A stretch of 64,000 nucleotides of DNA. It comes from Luteibacter pinisoli (GTDB lineage: Bacteria > Pseudomonadota > Gammaproteobacteria > Xanthomonadales > Rhodanobacteraceae). A program made the position numbers and the translations under genes. Below the pieces are notes generated by a model, which saw only the letters and a program-made list of their open reading frames with translations, was not told the DNA's origin and searched no databases. Within the stretch, counting starts at the first letter, position 1, and every line of letters begins with the position of its first letter. Positions 55,871-64,000 of the stretch are shown here, one piece after another. The stretch is from NCBI RefSeq assembly GCF_006385595.1, contig NZ_CP041046.1:248001-312000 (forward strand), written 5' to 3'.

Positions 55871-56314
55871 TCAGCGCACCTCCAGGCGGAAGGTGACCGG
55901 GCCGTCATTAATCAGGTGTACCTTCATATGGGCACCAAAGCGCCCGGTTTCCACCCCCGGGGGGTGGGCATCACGGGCCAGGGCCACCAGCCGGTCGAAC
56001 CAGCGCAGGCCAACCTCCGGCGGCGCCGCCGTGGTGAAGCTGGGGCGCATGCCCTTGCGGGTATCGGCGGCCAGGGTGAACTGGCTGACCAGGAGCAGGC
56101 CGCCGCCGGTCTCGGCCAGGCCAAGATTCATCTTGCCCTCGGCGTCCGGGAACACCCGGTAGCCCAGCAGGCGCTCCAGCATGCGCTGGCACTGCGCCTC
56201 GCCATCGGCCGGCTCCACCGCGACGAGCGCCAGCAGCCCGGCGCCGATGGCGCCCACGGTCTGCCCGTCAACCTCGACGCGCGCGGCTTCGACACGCTGG
56301 ATGAGTGCAATCAT
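55871..56314 (-). CDS. dtd: D-aminoacyl-tRNA deacylase
   Basis: A 147-residue DTD enzyme that removes D-amino acids (and glycine) wrongly attached to tRNA. The motif SQFTLAADTRKGMRPSF is the catalytic family signature, and the opening MIALIQRVEAARVEV and the proline motif GPVTF near the C-terminus are also typical. There is no partner gene in an operon; it is divergent from the LpxL-like gene. Confidence 0.95.
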   Translation of the reverse strand: MIALIQRVEAARVEVDGQTVGAIGAGLLALVAVEPADGEAQCQRMLERLLGYRVFPDAEGKMNLGLAETGGGLLLVSQFTLAADTRKGMRPSFTTAAPPEVGLRWFDRLVALARDAHPPGVETGRFGAHMKVHLINDGPVTFRLEVR

Positions 56315-56371
56315 GGTGTTCTGTAGCGGCGGATGGGCGCCAAGCTTAAAGGAGCGGTTACCATCCGGGGA

Positions 56372-57277
56372 ATGCGTCCGGACATTTACCTCCTTTACCT
56401 CCTGCTGCGCGTGGTCAGCCTGTTTCCCCTGCGTACCGTGCATGCCGTCGGGGCGTGGATCGGCCGCCGCTCGCTGCGCTCGAACTCGCGCAGTGCCCGC
56501 TACACGGCGACCAACCTGCGCCTGACCCGCCCGGCGCTTGCCGCGGCCGAGCGCGCCGAGCTCCTGCGCCGGACGATGGAGGAAGAGGGCAAGGGCGCCA
56601 CCGAAATCGCCGCCATCTGGGGCGGCGGCTCCGACAAGGCCCTGGGCCAGGTGCGCGAGGTGGTTGGCGGCGAGCTGTTCGAGGCCGCGCTGGCGTCGGG
56701 CAAGGGCGTGATCATCGCCGCGCCCCACCTGGGCTGCTGGGAACTGCTCAATTACTGGCTGTGCAGCAAGACGCCCATGGCGATTCTTTACCGTCCGCCG
56801 CGGATCCAGGCCATCGAGGCCCTGCTGCGCAAGGTGCGCGGCAAGCTGGCGCCGGAGCAGGTGCGGGCGGACGGCGCGGGCGTGCGCACGCTGTTCAAGC
56901 GGCTGGGTGCGGGCGGCACGGTTGGCATCCTGCCGGACCAGAAGCCGCGCGAGGGCGAAGGCGAGTTCGCGCCGTTCTTCGGGGTGGATGCGCTGACCAT
57001 GGTGTTGCTGCCGCGGCTGGCCGCGAGAACCGGCGCCACCGTGCTGTTCAGCTTTGCCGAGCGGCTGCCGGAGGGCCGGGGTTTTCGCATCCACGTGCTG
57101 CCGGCGCCCGAGGGCATAGCCGATGCCGATACGAAGGTGGCCTGCGCGGCGCTGAATCGCGGCGTGGAGCAGTGCGTCGAGCTCGCGTTTGCGCAGTACC
57201 AGTGGCACTACAAGCGGTATACGGCCCACGACCGGCCGGACCCGTACAAGGTCAGCCCTTCCGCGACAGCCGGTTGA
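56372..57277 (+). CDS. LpxL/HtrB-family lipid A acyltransferase
   Basis: A 301-residue inner-membrane acyltransferase that adds a secondary fatty acid to lipid A. An N-terminal hydrophobic segment (residues 5-20) anchors it. The catalytic HX4E motif is HLGCWE (His119, Glu124), followed by ILPDQKPREGEGEF and the conserved TMVLLPRLAARTGATVLF. I chose ATG 56372, which gives the family N-terminus; ATG 56333 would add 13 basic residues. It heads no operon, but lies beside cell-envelope glycosyltransferases. Confidence 0.85.
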   Translation: MRPDIYLLYLLLRVVSLFPLRTVHAVGAWIGRRSLRSNSRSARYTATNLRLTRPALAAAERAELLRRTMEEEGKGATEIAAIWGGGSDKALGQVREVVGGELFEAALASGKGVIIAAPHLGCWELLNYWLCSKTPMAILYRPPRIQAIEALLRKVRGKLAPEQVRADGAGVRTLFKRLGAGGTVGILPDQKPREGEGEFAPFFGVDALTMVLLPRLAARTGATVLFSFAERLPEGRGFRIHVLPAPEGIADADTKVACAALNRGVEQCVELAFAQYQWHYKRYTAHDRPDPYKVSPSATAG

Positions 57278-57575
57278 GGAACACCGCCATTTCCTTGCTG
57301 GCCTGCACGTCGCCACGCATCGTGGCGGCGTCGATGCCCTGGCGCCAAGCCGCGGCCGCGCCTTCTTCGTCGTCCACCGCCAGCAGCGCCTTGCCCAGCA
57401 GCTTCCACGCCGCCGAATAGGTCGGATCGAACACCAGCGCTTCGCGGAACGCGTGGGATGCCTCGGTGTACTGGCCGTCGCCGAGCAGCGCATTGCCGAT
57501 CGAGAAGCGCAGCAGGGCGCCGTCGCGAACCCCGCCGACCTGCGCGCGCAGCCGTTCGACGAGGTCGTCGCTCAT
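57252..57575 (-). CDS. Tetratricopeptide repeat protein
   Basis: A 107-residue protein with about two and a half TPR units (ALLRFSIGNALLGDGQYTEASHAFREALVFDPTYSAAWKLLGKALLAVDDEEGAAAAWRQGIDAA). There is no signal peptide. It follows the ArnT-like gene with an ATGA-type overlap, and its end overlaps the convergent LpxL-like gene by 26 bases. It probably acts as a protein-binding accessory; its partner is unknown. Confidence 0.8.
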   Translation of the reverse strand: MSDDLVERLRAQVGGVRDGALLRFSIGNALLGDGQYTEASHAFREALVFDPTYSAAWKLLGKALLAVDDEEGAAAAWRQGIDAATMRGDVQASKEMAVFLNRLSRKG

Positions 57576-59512
57576 CGCACGGCGGCGCGGGTGCGCCAGT
57601 AATCGAGCGGGTAGAGCTGGGTCGGCACGCCGGGTTCGGCCGGCACGCGGCCCTTCTGCAAGGCCGCTAGGGTCGGTGCGTCCCAGATCATCAGCCAGCC
57701 GGTGCGCGAGGGCTGCACGAGGCGCGCATAGCGGTAGGCCTCGGCGGGCGGATGTTTCGCGTACGAGATGATCAGGCCGTTGGCGTGGTGCTGGGCGAAA
57801 TCGTCGAGGCTGTCGCCGTCGTGCACCACGTCATCGTCGTCGTCATCGGCCGGCGCGGCCATGCCCGGCTGCAGCTTGATCTTGGCGATGGGATGCATGA
57901 GCCGGCCGGCGAAGTGGTACTGGCCGTTGTAAGAGACACCGAGATTGCCGATGGGGCGCCCGGCCGCATCGGCCTGGGCGAGGTACAGCGAGGCCGGCGT
58001 GAGGTCGTAGCGATACCACAGGCCCAGCGTGAACAGCGCATTGAGCGCGACCGTGCCGATCAGGCCGGCGAAGGCCAGGCGGCGCATCTCGCCGCGGCCG
58101 CGCAGCAGGAGCAGGGCGCCGAGCACGATGAAGACGACGCCGAAGAAGCGGGCGTACGGCGCCATGCCGGTCAGCCAGATGTTGTCGGGGAAGCGCGTCG
58201 GCACCACGGCCGGCATGGCGAACAGGACGATCGCCAGCAGGAAGGCGCCGATGGACAGCGGCCACGTACCCAGCGCCCAGTGGTTGGCCAGCGTCGGGTG
58301 GCGCTCGCGCAGGTCCGCGACGCACGCGGCCACCAGCATGGTGACGCCACCCAGTTCGGGCAGCACGTAATACAGCTGCTTACCGGTAATCAGCGAGAAG
58401 ACCAGGAAGGTGGGCAGCAACCAGCACACCAGGAAACGCAGGCCCGGTTCCAGCGGCTGGCGCAGCAGCGCCACGAACAGCGGCGCCACCAGCAGCACCA
58501 TCAGCGCCTTGTCGAGCAACGGCGGGAAGTGCGCCAGCATCGATACGAGCAGCAGCACCAGGGCGGCACCCGCGCACCACAGCAGGGCCGGGGTGCCGGC
58601 GCGCATCGGCTTGCGGAACAGGGCCGTGGGCAGCGCCACGATGCCGCGCAGCCAGCCGCTCAGCGGGAAGACGATCACCGGCAGGAACAGCAGGTAGTAC
58701 CAGGCCGGGCGGGCGTGGTTCTGCAGGTCCTGGGCGTGGGTATCCACCACGCGGCCAGCGGTCTGGGTGAAGAACAGGCGCTGGCGATACGCTTCGCCAC
58801 CCGCTTCGCCGGCCGGGATCGCCCACGCCAGCAGCAGGGCGAAGCCGATCAGCAGCCCCGCGACACCCATGCCGTACCAGCGGGCCTTGTTCTGTCGCGC
58901 CCAGTCATTCCACAGCGGCCCCAACAGGAACGGGAACAGCACGTGCAGGACCATCACCGGCCCCTTCGTCAGCAGGCCCGCGCCCACCAGCAGGCCGAAC
59001 AGCCACCAGCGCGGCGATGCGCGCGTGGCCGTCGGCGTCAGGCACAGCAGCGCACCGAGAACCCAGGCGCAGAGCAGCACCTCGTACATGATCTGCAGGC
59101 CGAACAGGAACGCGTACGCGAAGGCCATCAGCAGCCACGGCGTGGCCTTGGCCACCCAGGGGCGGGCCGGGAAAAGCCGGCTCGCCAGCACCGAGGCAAG
59201 CACCAGCTGCGCGCCGCCGAAGATCACCTCGAGGATGCGCGGCCACACGTCGCTAACGCCGAACACCGCCCAGCCGGCGTGGATCATCCAGAACAGCAGC
59301 GGCACTTTCTCGCTGTAGGCTTCGCCGTTGATGTGCGGCACCAGCCACTGGTGGTGGGCCCACATATCCCACGCCACCGCGAGGGTGCGAGTGGAGAACA
59401 TGGGCATCGGGCCGTGCGAAAAGATGGCCAGCAGGGCCATGACGGACCACAGCGGCAGCCAGGGCCACAGGGCGCGAAGGTGTTCCGACCGGGTATAGGC
59501 GCTGTTGGACAA
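57572..59512 (-). CDS. PMT/ArnT-like membrane glycosyltransferase
   Basis: A 646-residue polytopic glycosyltransferase of the GT-C type. The first periplasmic loop has WDMWAHHQWLVPHINGEAYSEKVPLLFWM, the family pattern with its catalytic Asp. About twelve helices follow, and the C-terminal region is soluble. Such enzymes move a sugar from a polyprenyl phosphate onto lipid A or protein. The start is TTG 59512 since no ATG or GTG gives the expected N-terminus; the start is therefore uncertain. The TPR gene follows directly. Confidence 0.82.
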   Translation of the reverse strand: MSNSAYTRSEHLRALWPWLPLWSVMALLAIFSHGPMPMFSTRTLAVAWDMWAHHQWLVPHINGEAYSEKVPLLFWMIHAGWAVFGVSDVWPRILEVIFGGAQLVLASVLASRLFPARPWVAKATPWLLMAFAYAFLFGLQIMYEVLLCAWVLGALLCLTPTATRASPRWWLFGLLVGAGLLTKGPVMVLHVLFPFLLGPLWNDWARQNKARWYGMGVAGLLIGFALLLAWAIPAGEAGGEAYRQRLFFTQTAGRVVDTHAQDLQNHARPAWYYLLFLPVIVFPLSGWLRGIVALPTALFRKPMRAGTPALLWCAGAALVLLLVSMLAHFPPLLDKALMVLLVAPLFVALLRQPLEPGLRFLVCWLLPTFLVFSLITGKQLYYVLPELGGVTMLVAACVADLRERHPTLANHWALGTWPLSIGAFLLAIVLFAMPAVVPTRFPDNIWLTGMAPYARFFGVVFIVLGALLLLRGRGEMRRLAFAGLIGTVALNALFTLGLWYRYDLTPASLYLAQADAAGRPIGNLGVSYNGQYHFAGRLMHPIAKIKLQPGMAAPADDDDDDVVHDGDSLDDFAQHHANGLIISYAKHPPAEAYRYARLVQPSRTGWLMIWDAPTLAALQKGRVPAEPGVPTQLYPLDYWRTRAAVR

Positions 59513-59595
59513 GGGCGTCGTTACCGTTAAAGGATCATGAATTCTAAACGCACCATCAGGAGAAAAGCTGACTCCAGTGGTACAGCGCGGGGTGT

Positions 59596-59618
59596 CGCCA
59601 GCGTGTCTAGGGCTGGCG
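59596..59618. terminator. Hairpin between two glycosyltransferase genes
   Basis: CGCCAGC and GCTGGCG form a 7-base-pair stem with a 9-base loop just after the stop of the minus-strand glycosyltransferase at 59626. There is no T run, so it is a weak terminator or processing site. Confidence 0.35.
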
Positions 59619-59625
59619 CACCGGC

Positions 59626-60624
59626 CTAGCGCAGCAGGTCGTCGATGGCCCGGCCCAGGCGCTGGGGGAACCCGGCCTGGTTCGTGTCATACCACGTGCG
59701 GGCCGCCGTACCGAGCGCCTCGACCTCCGCGTCGGACATCTTCACGATCCGCTCGACGCAGGCTTCCAGCGCCTCTTCGTCGAACTGCCACAGCGTGGCC
59801 GCGTTCAGCGTGCCGTTTTCGTGCGCCGCCACGCGCATGCCGTGCTCGTCGGTGATCAGTTCGTTCATCGGCGCCCCGTCCGTGGCCAGGACGACGGCGC
59901 CGCAGCTCATGGCTTCGACGATGTAATGGCCCCAGCCCTCGGCCTCGGAAAGGCACAGGTGGAATCGGTGCGCGTTCTGCAACCGGCGGATGTCCTCGAT
60001 GTCGGACAGGAACGTCACCTGATGGTCGAGGTTGGGCGCCGCCGGCGGTCGGTCGGTCGCGGCCACCGAGGGGGACTGGTACACGTGCAGCGTCGGCCAT
60101 TCGGGATGCCTGCGCCACACCTCAAGCAGGCGCTCGGTGCCCTTCATGCGGCTGCCGCCGGCCAGGTGCAGGAACGCGCGGTCGCGCGGCACGCCCTCGC
60201 GTCGGCAATCGGTGCTGATGAAGCCGATCTGCGCCGTGGCGAGCCCCATCGCCTGGAACGCGTCGCGTGCGCTGTCGGTTTTGCACAGGACGGTATCGAA
60301 GCGATGCAGTGAGCGACGGTCGCGGCGGCTGAGCCATTCCGGATGAGGAATGAACGCGTTGCGCCGGGACATGGCGAGGTAGCCGGGGTGGACGTGTTCG
60401 ATGGTGAGGCCGAGGTCATGGCGAAACGGGCCCTTGCCCATCAGCCAGCGCGCACGCATGGCCAGGCGCGCGCCCCACGCACGCCACGGCAACCCGTGGG
60501 CACGCTGCGGCGTCCGCGTCACCGTGACGTCGTGGCCAAGGTCGCGCAGGGCCTTCTCGAAAAGAAGGATGTCGTGGGTCAGGCCGCGGCCGTTGTCCCA
60601 GGCAATGAGGTTGATCGATGCCAT
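59626..60624 (-). CDS. Glycosyltransferase, GT4/GT1 type
   Basis: A 332-residue GT-B glycosyltransferase. The N-terminal domain opens with MASINLIAWDNGRGLTHDILLFEKALRDLGHDV. The C-terminal domain shows FLHLAGGSRMKGTERLLEVW and the donor-site motif LCLSEAEGWGHYIVEAMSCGAVVLATDGAPMNEL (E-x7-E type). It lies 3 bases after the O-antigen ligase gene on the same strand, so it probably works on lipopolysaccharide or a related glycan. Confidence 0.85.
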   Translation of the reverse strand: MASINLIAWDNGRGLTHDILLFEKALRDLGHDVTVTRTPQRAHGLPWRAWGARLAMRARWLMGKGPFRHDLGLTIEHVHPGYLAMSRRNAFIPHPEWLSRRDRRSLHRFDTVLCKTDSARDAFQAMGLATAQIGFISTDCRREGVPRDRAFLHLAGGSRMKGTERLLEVWRRHPEWPTLHVYQSPSVAATDRPPAAPNLDHQVTFLSDIEDIRRLQNAHRFHLCLSEAEGWGHYIVEAMSCGAVVLATDGAPMNELITDEHGMRVAAHENGTLNAATLWQFDEEALEACVERIVKMSDAEVEALGTAARTWYDTNQAGFPQRLGRAIDDLLR

Positions 60625-60627
60625 GGT

Positions 60628-61884
60628 TCAGTAGCCCCTGTCAGATGGTGCACGGTGCGAAAGCATGCGGCCGACGTAAACGGCGAGCCCGAGCGTGAGG
60701 AAGAAATAAAGCGAGTGCGGCATAGCCCGGTAAAACACATTGTCGGTGAGGCCGCACAGCGCGTACATGCCGGTGACGGCCAGCCCCGCGCAGGCGGGCA
60801 TCGCCACGCCGTTGTCGCGGTGCAGCGCATGCTTGCCGAAGAACCAGAGGGCGCTGCCGAACAGCAGCAACAACAGGGCCAGCGCCGGCAGGCCACCGGT
60901 GACAGCCCACTCCAGGTATTCGCTGTGCGGGTGGTCGTAGCGTTCGATCGACGTGGAGGCTTTGCCTTCAGCGATCCGGCCGCGGGCGTAAGCGCCGAAC
61001 TGATTCAGGCCGACGCCGCCCAGCGGCCTTTCCGCGATGGCCGAACCGGCGTTGCGCCACATTTCCAGACGTTCGCGAACGGCGCCGGTGGCGTCCTGCT
61101 CGCTGTAGGTGGACATCTCTTCCGACACTGCGGCGAAGCGCTCGGCGACCTCGCCGTGCAACGTGGTCGTTGCCACCGCCGCCACGCCAATGCCGAGGAC
61201 GAGGACACCCAGCGCCTGGCGCCAGCGGCCGGTGCGGCGGGCCTGCATCAGCACCAGCGCGACGAACACCGGGATGCAGGCGAGCAGCGGGCCGCGGCTC
61301 TGGGTAAGCAGGGCACCGTAGATACCCAGCGCGGCGAACACGCCATGCAGCAGGCGCTCCCCGGTGCGCAGTTCCACCCGCAGCGCCTGGACGGTGCCGA
61401 TGAGCGACAGCACCAGGATGAACATGCAGAACTCGATCGCGCCCCACAGGCCGTTGTTGATGCCGTAGACGCGGTCGATCCCTTCAATGTAGTGCTGCTC
61501 GATGCAGATGATCCCCAGCGCGCCCGCCGACGCGCTGAAGCCAAGGCGCAGGACGATCGGCCGCAGGGGCGCCGCGAAGCAGGCTGCGATGGGCAGGAAC
61601 GCAAGGATGTGCGACGTGACGTCGAACTCCCTGAACGAAATGCCATGGGCCAGCGTGTTGACCAGCCAGAACACGAATGCGAGCGCGGCCGGGACCACGA
61701 CCAGGGCCGCCCGGCGGTACGCCTGGCGAACCTCGGCGCGGGTGATCAGCAGCCACACCCCGACCAGAAGCAGGATCGCCGCCGGGAGTGCCTTCGCCTT
61801 CAGCGGCACGGCGAACGACAGCGGCATGACGGCGATCAGCAGCGACAGGATCCAGGGGCGCCACGCGTTGGATTTTTCTAGCAC
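60628..61884 (-). CDS. O-antigen ligase/polymerase (WaaL/Wzy_C family)
   Basis: A 418-residue protein with about eleven helices and one large periplasmic loop. The loop holds RLEMWRNAGSAIAERPLGGVGLNQFGAYARG and RYDHPHSEYLEWAVTGGLPALALL, the Wzy_C signature with the HSEYLE motif of O-antigen ligases. GTG 61884 has AAGG 6 bases upstream; the longer frame adds 45 basic residues and is rejected. It should join O-antigen or another polymer to the lipid A core. Confidence 0.85.
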   Translation of the reverse strand: MLEKSNAWRPWILSLLIAVMPLSFAVPLKAKALPAAILLLVGVWLLITRAEVRQAYRRAALVVVPAALAFVFWLVNTLAHGISFREFDVTSHILAFLPIAACFAAPLRPIVLRLGFSASAGALGIICIEQHYIEGIDRVYGINNGLWGAIEFCMFILVLSLIGTVQALRVELRTGERLLHGVFAALGIYGALLTQSRGPLLACIPVFVALVLMQARRTGRWRQALGVLVLGIGVAAVATTTLHGEVAERFAAVSEEMSTYSEQDATGAVRERLEMWRNAGSAIAERPLGGVGLNQFGAYARGRIAEGKASTSIERYDHPHSEYLEWAVTGGLPALALLLLLFGSALWFFGKHALHRDNGVAMPACAGLAVTGMYALCGLTDNVFYRAMPHSLYFFLTLGLAVYVGRMLSHRAPSDRGY

Positions 61885-62042
61885 TCGGCACCTTGGTCTG
61901 CATAGACGGCCCTGGAGCGGGCCAGCTCGGCGCCCGGGCCAGAAGGCCGGGTATCCGAGGCATGGTACTTTAACGGATCGCGGATGCCGCTCCGTGGGCG
62001 CACGGTGGTCCGGCCGCAATTCAGCTAATGCAAAGGTCGGCG

Positions 62043-63170
62043 ATGAGGGTTCTTTTCACCAACTTCCACGCTGGCGACGGCGGCGGTCATACGACGTACG
62101 TGGCCGCCCTGGCCCGCGGGCTGGCGCCGCGCCACGCGGTAAGCGTCGCCGCACCCCCCGGCAGCCGGCTCAACCGCGAGGCGCGAGGCATCGAGGGGGT
62201 GACGGTGCTCGACCAGCCGTTTCCCAATGGCCTGGGCAAGCTGCCGGCACGCCGCCGCGCCCGGCGCCAGCTCGCCGCGTGGTTGCGCGCCCACGAGGTC
62301 GACATCATCCACGTCAACGGATCGGCCGATCACCGACTGGTGATGGCGGCGGTGCGTGGCCTTCCGCGGCGCCCCGCCATCGTGCTCACCAAGCACAACT
62401 CCAAGCCGATGACCGGCCTGGGCCATCGCTGGCGCGCGCGCTTTGGTACCGACATGGTGATCGCGGTGTGCGAGTACGTGCGCCGCCAGGTCGAGGCGTC
62501 GCCTTACGCGCGTTGCCGGCTTGCCACCGTATTCAACGGCGTGGACATCGCGCGCTTCGCGCCGACGGCGGCCGACGCGGCCGAGCGTGCCGCCCGCCTT
62601 GCCCCGGCCGCGGAAGGCGAGGCGCTTCTGGTCGGCAGTAACGCGGGCACCGCCCGCTACAAGGGGTGGATGGATCTGCTCGAAGCGCTGGCGCTGCTGC
62701 CGCCGGGCGAGCGGGAGCGCTATCGCATCGTCCTCGCCGGTGGCCTTCCGGGTGCCGATGACCTCGCCCGCATCGAGGCGCTGGGGCTGGGCCACCTCGT
62801 GCATTTCACCGGCCGCCTCGAGGATGTCCGGCCGATGGTCGCGACCCTCGATGCCGGCTTCGTCCTGTCATGGGACGTGGAAACCATTTCGTTCGCCTGC
62901 CGCGAGATGATGGCCATGGGCAAGCCGGTGCTGGTCAGTGACTACGCCGGCCTGCCCGAAAACATCCACCAGGGCATCGACGGCTGGGTCGTGCCGGCAC
63001 GTCGACGCGAGGCGATCGCCGAGGCGTTGCGCACCCTATGGAACCACCGCGGCTCGCTGCCGGCGATGGGGGCCGCGGCGCGCACGCACGCTGAAGCGTC
63101 CTTTGGCCTGGTGCATTTCGTGGACGCGACGGAACGCGCCTACGCCGGCCTTCTTTCCAGCAGGGCGTAG
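62043..63170 (+). CDS. Glycosyltransferase family 4
   Basis: A 375-residue GT-B glycosyltransferase. The opening MRVLFTNFHAGDGGGHTTYVAALARGL, the middle VFNGVDIARFAP and the donor motif FVLSWDVETISFACREMMAMGKPVLVSDYAGLPENI are typical of GT4 enzymes. ATG 62043 has AAAGG 6 bases upstream. It is divergent from the O-antigen ligase operon and overlaps rsmB convergently by 31 bases. The acceptor is probably the lipopolysaccharide core. Confidence 0.87.
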   Translation: MRVLFTNFHAGDGGGHTTYVAALARGLAPRHAVSVAAPPGSRLNREARGIEGVTVLDQPFPNGLGKLPARRRARRQLAAWLRAHEVDIIHVNGSADHRLVMAAVRGLPRRPAIVLTKHNSKPMTGLGHRWRARFGTDMVIAVCEYVRRQVEASPYARCRLATVFNGVDIARFAPTAADAAERAARLAPAAEGEALLVGSNAGTARYKGWMDLLEALALLPPGERERYRIVLAGGLPGADDLARIEALGLGHLVHFTGRLEDVRPMVATLDAGFVLSWDVETISFACREMMAMGKPVLVSDYAGLPENIHQGIDGWVVPARRREAIAEALRTLWNHRGSLPAMGAAARTHAEASFGLVHFVDATERAYAGLLSSRA

Positions 63171-64000
63171 TACATGCCGTCCAGGTCGCCGTCGCCCGGC
63201 AGGATCTGCCAGCCGATGGCCGCCGCCTGGCCCACGGGCAGGGAGATGGGCAGCACGGTGGCGTCGGTGCGGCCTTCCACGAAGGCGCCGACGACGCCCT
63301 CGTTCTCCTGCCGCAGCAGCGAACACGTGACGTAAAGCAGGCGGCCGCCGGGCGCGAGGGTCTCCCAGCAGGCGGCGAGGATGCGCGACTGCTGGGCCAC
63401 CAGCGCATCGATATCCGTGGCGCGGCGATGCAGGCGCACGTCGGGCCGGCGGCGAATGACCCCCGTGGCGGAGCAGGGGGCGTCGATCATGATCCGGTCG
63501 AACGGCGTGCCGTCCCACCAGGCTGCCGTGTCGCCGGCGTCGGCCACCGCGATGGTGGCATCCAGGCCAAGCCTTTCCAGGTTCTGCCGTATCCGACTCG
63601 CGCGCGGCGCTTCGTATTCGACGGCGAGCAGGTCCACATCCGCACGCTCAAGCACGTGGCAGGCTTTGCCGCCGGGCGCGGCGCAGGCGTCGAGCACGCG
63701 CTGGCCGTTCGCGACATCGAGAAGGTCGGCGGGCACTTGGGCGGCGCCGTCCTGCACGGCGAAATGGCCTTCCTTGAAGCCGGGCAGGCGGGTGACATCG
63801 GTGCTGTGCGGCAGGACGAGGCCATCGGCCAGCCAGGGGTGCAGCGCCACCTCCTGGCCGGCCGTGGCCAGTGCCGCGGCCACTGCCTCGCGCGTGGCGC
63901 GGCGGCGGTTCACGCGCAGCATCAGCGGCGGTTCCTGGTTGGAGGCAGCGAGTACCGCGTCGGCCTGGTCGGGCCAGTCGCGGGCGATCGCCTTCGCCAG
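63140..64000 (-). CDS. rsmB: 16S rRNA (cytosine-5-)-methyltransferase RsmB (5' end beyond window)
   Basis: The C-terminal 286 codons of a Nol1/Nop2/Sun-family rRNA methyltransferase that modifies C967 in 16S rRNA. The frame is open to the window edge, and the first residues (LAKAIARDWPDQADAVLAASNQEPPLMLRVN) match the linker before the catalytic domain. The SAM site is DACAAPGGKACHVLE. The two catalytic cysteines are in DAPCSATGVIRRRPD and VTCSLLRQENEG. RsmB rather than RsmF is the better fit given the length and PPLMLRVN motif. Confidence 0.9.
   Translation of the reverse strand: MAKAIARDWPDQADAVLAASNQEPPLMLRVNRRRATREAVAAALATAGQEVALHPWLADGLVLPHSTDVTRLPGFKEGHFAVQDGAAQVPADLLDVANGQRVLDACAAPGGKACHVLERADVDLLAVEYEAPRASRIRQNLERLGLDATIAVADAGDTAAWWDGTPFDRIMIDAPCSATGVIRRRPDVRLHRRATDIDALVAQQSRILAACWETLAPGGRLLYVTCSLLRQENEGVVGAFVEGRTDATVLPISLPVGQAAAIGWQILPGDGDLDGMYYALLERRPA

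Overview
The window is high-GC DNA with dense, short-spaced genes and frequent ATGA/GTGA overlaps. The gene content (RpoD with a long acidic insert, FUSC efflux cassette, DUF3348-DUF802-OmpA-DUF2894 cassette, a glycoside 3-oxidation locus and many Tat substrates) suggests a gammaproteobacterium of the Xanthomonadales, most likely Rhodanobacteraceae (Luteibacter/Dyella-like). That placement is inferred from gene content. No insertion sequence, integrase, phage gene or CRISPR array was seen. No gene-free stretch exceeds 300 bases; the longest, 29806-30101, is the divergent control region of the lacI/gfo locus.

Layout: 1-1344 is the end of an ABC importer (FecCD permease plus ATPase, cut by the window edge). 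1519-2648 holds a DUF4239 membrane protein and an MliC/PliC-type lysozyme inhibitor. 2679-7706 is a five-gene efflux operon (MarR, FUSC, DUF1656, HlyD, NodT). 7823-13345 is a run of small genes, including a Sel1-like protein, a cupin, a frameshifted AHSA1 gene, a membrane-anchored GH30 glycosidase with an overlapping J-domain gene, and a divergent SDR/HxlR pair. 13519-17985 is a large autotransporter with a lipoprotein-type signal; its 3' end overlaps a serine hydrolase that ends a BlaI-M56 peptidase-hydrolase operon (21400-17906).

21484-29805 is an eight-gene operon that looks like a complete glycoside 3-oxidation pathway: Gfo/Idh oxidoreductase, MFS permease, three TIM-barrel proteins, GMC dehydrogenase with its Tat-exported small subunit, and a DUF1080 3-keto-glycoside hydrolase. 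It faces a LacI regulator across two matching 16-bp operators. 31189-34873 holds small poorly known genes and a Tat-exported Gfo/Idh protein. 34948-38808 carries a phospholipase C-like phosphoesterase and a multicopper oxidase.

38971-47212 contains an ExbB-ExbD pair followed by an anchored protein with a PA14-like domain in place of TonB, then two large sulfatases flanking a bile-acid:sodium-symporter-family protein. The second sulfatase is broken by a one-base shift in a C run. The ExbB promoter carries the same CTACTA-N6-TAGTAG dyad as the blaI promoter 17 kb away, which suggests shared control. A near-perfect flagellar sigma-28 promoter precedes an unknown four-helix membrane protein at 47409. 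A tRNA-Ile(CAU) follows.

48808-52816 is a four-gene cassette whose two central genes look like a proton-driven stator: a MotA/ExbB-type channel with a cytoplasmic tail of about 550 residues, and a MotB/OmpA-type partner. It resembles ZorAB but lacks any effector. The remainder is core: VOC and AraC genes, rpoD with a clear terminator, dtd, an LpxL-type acyltransferase, cell-envelope glycosyltransferases with an O-antigen ligase, and the 3' part of rsmB.
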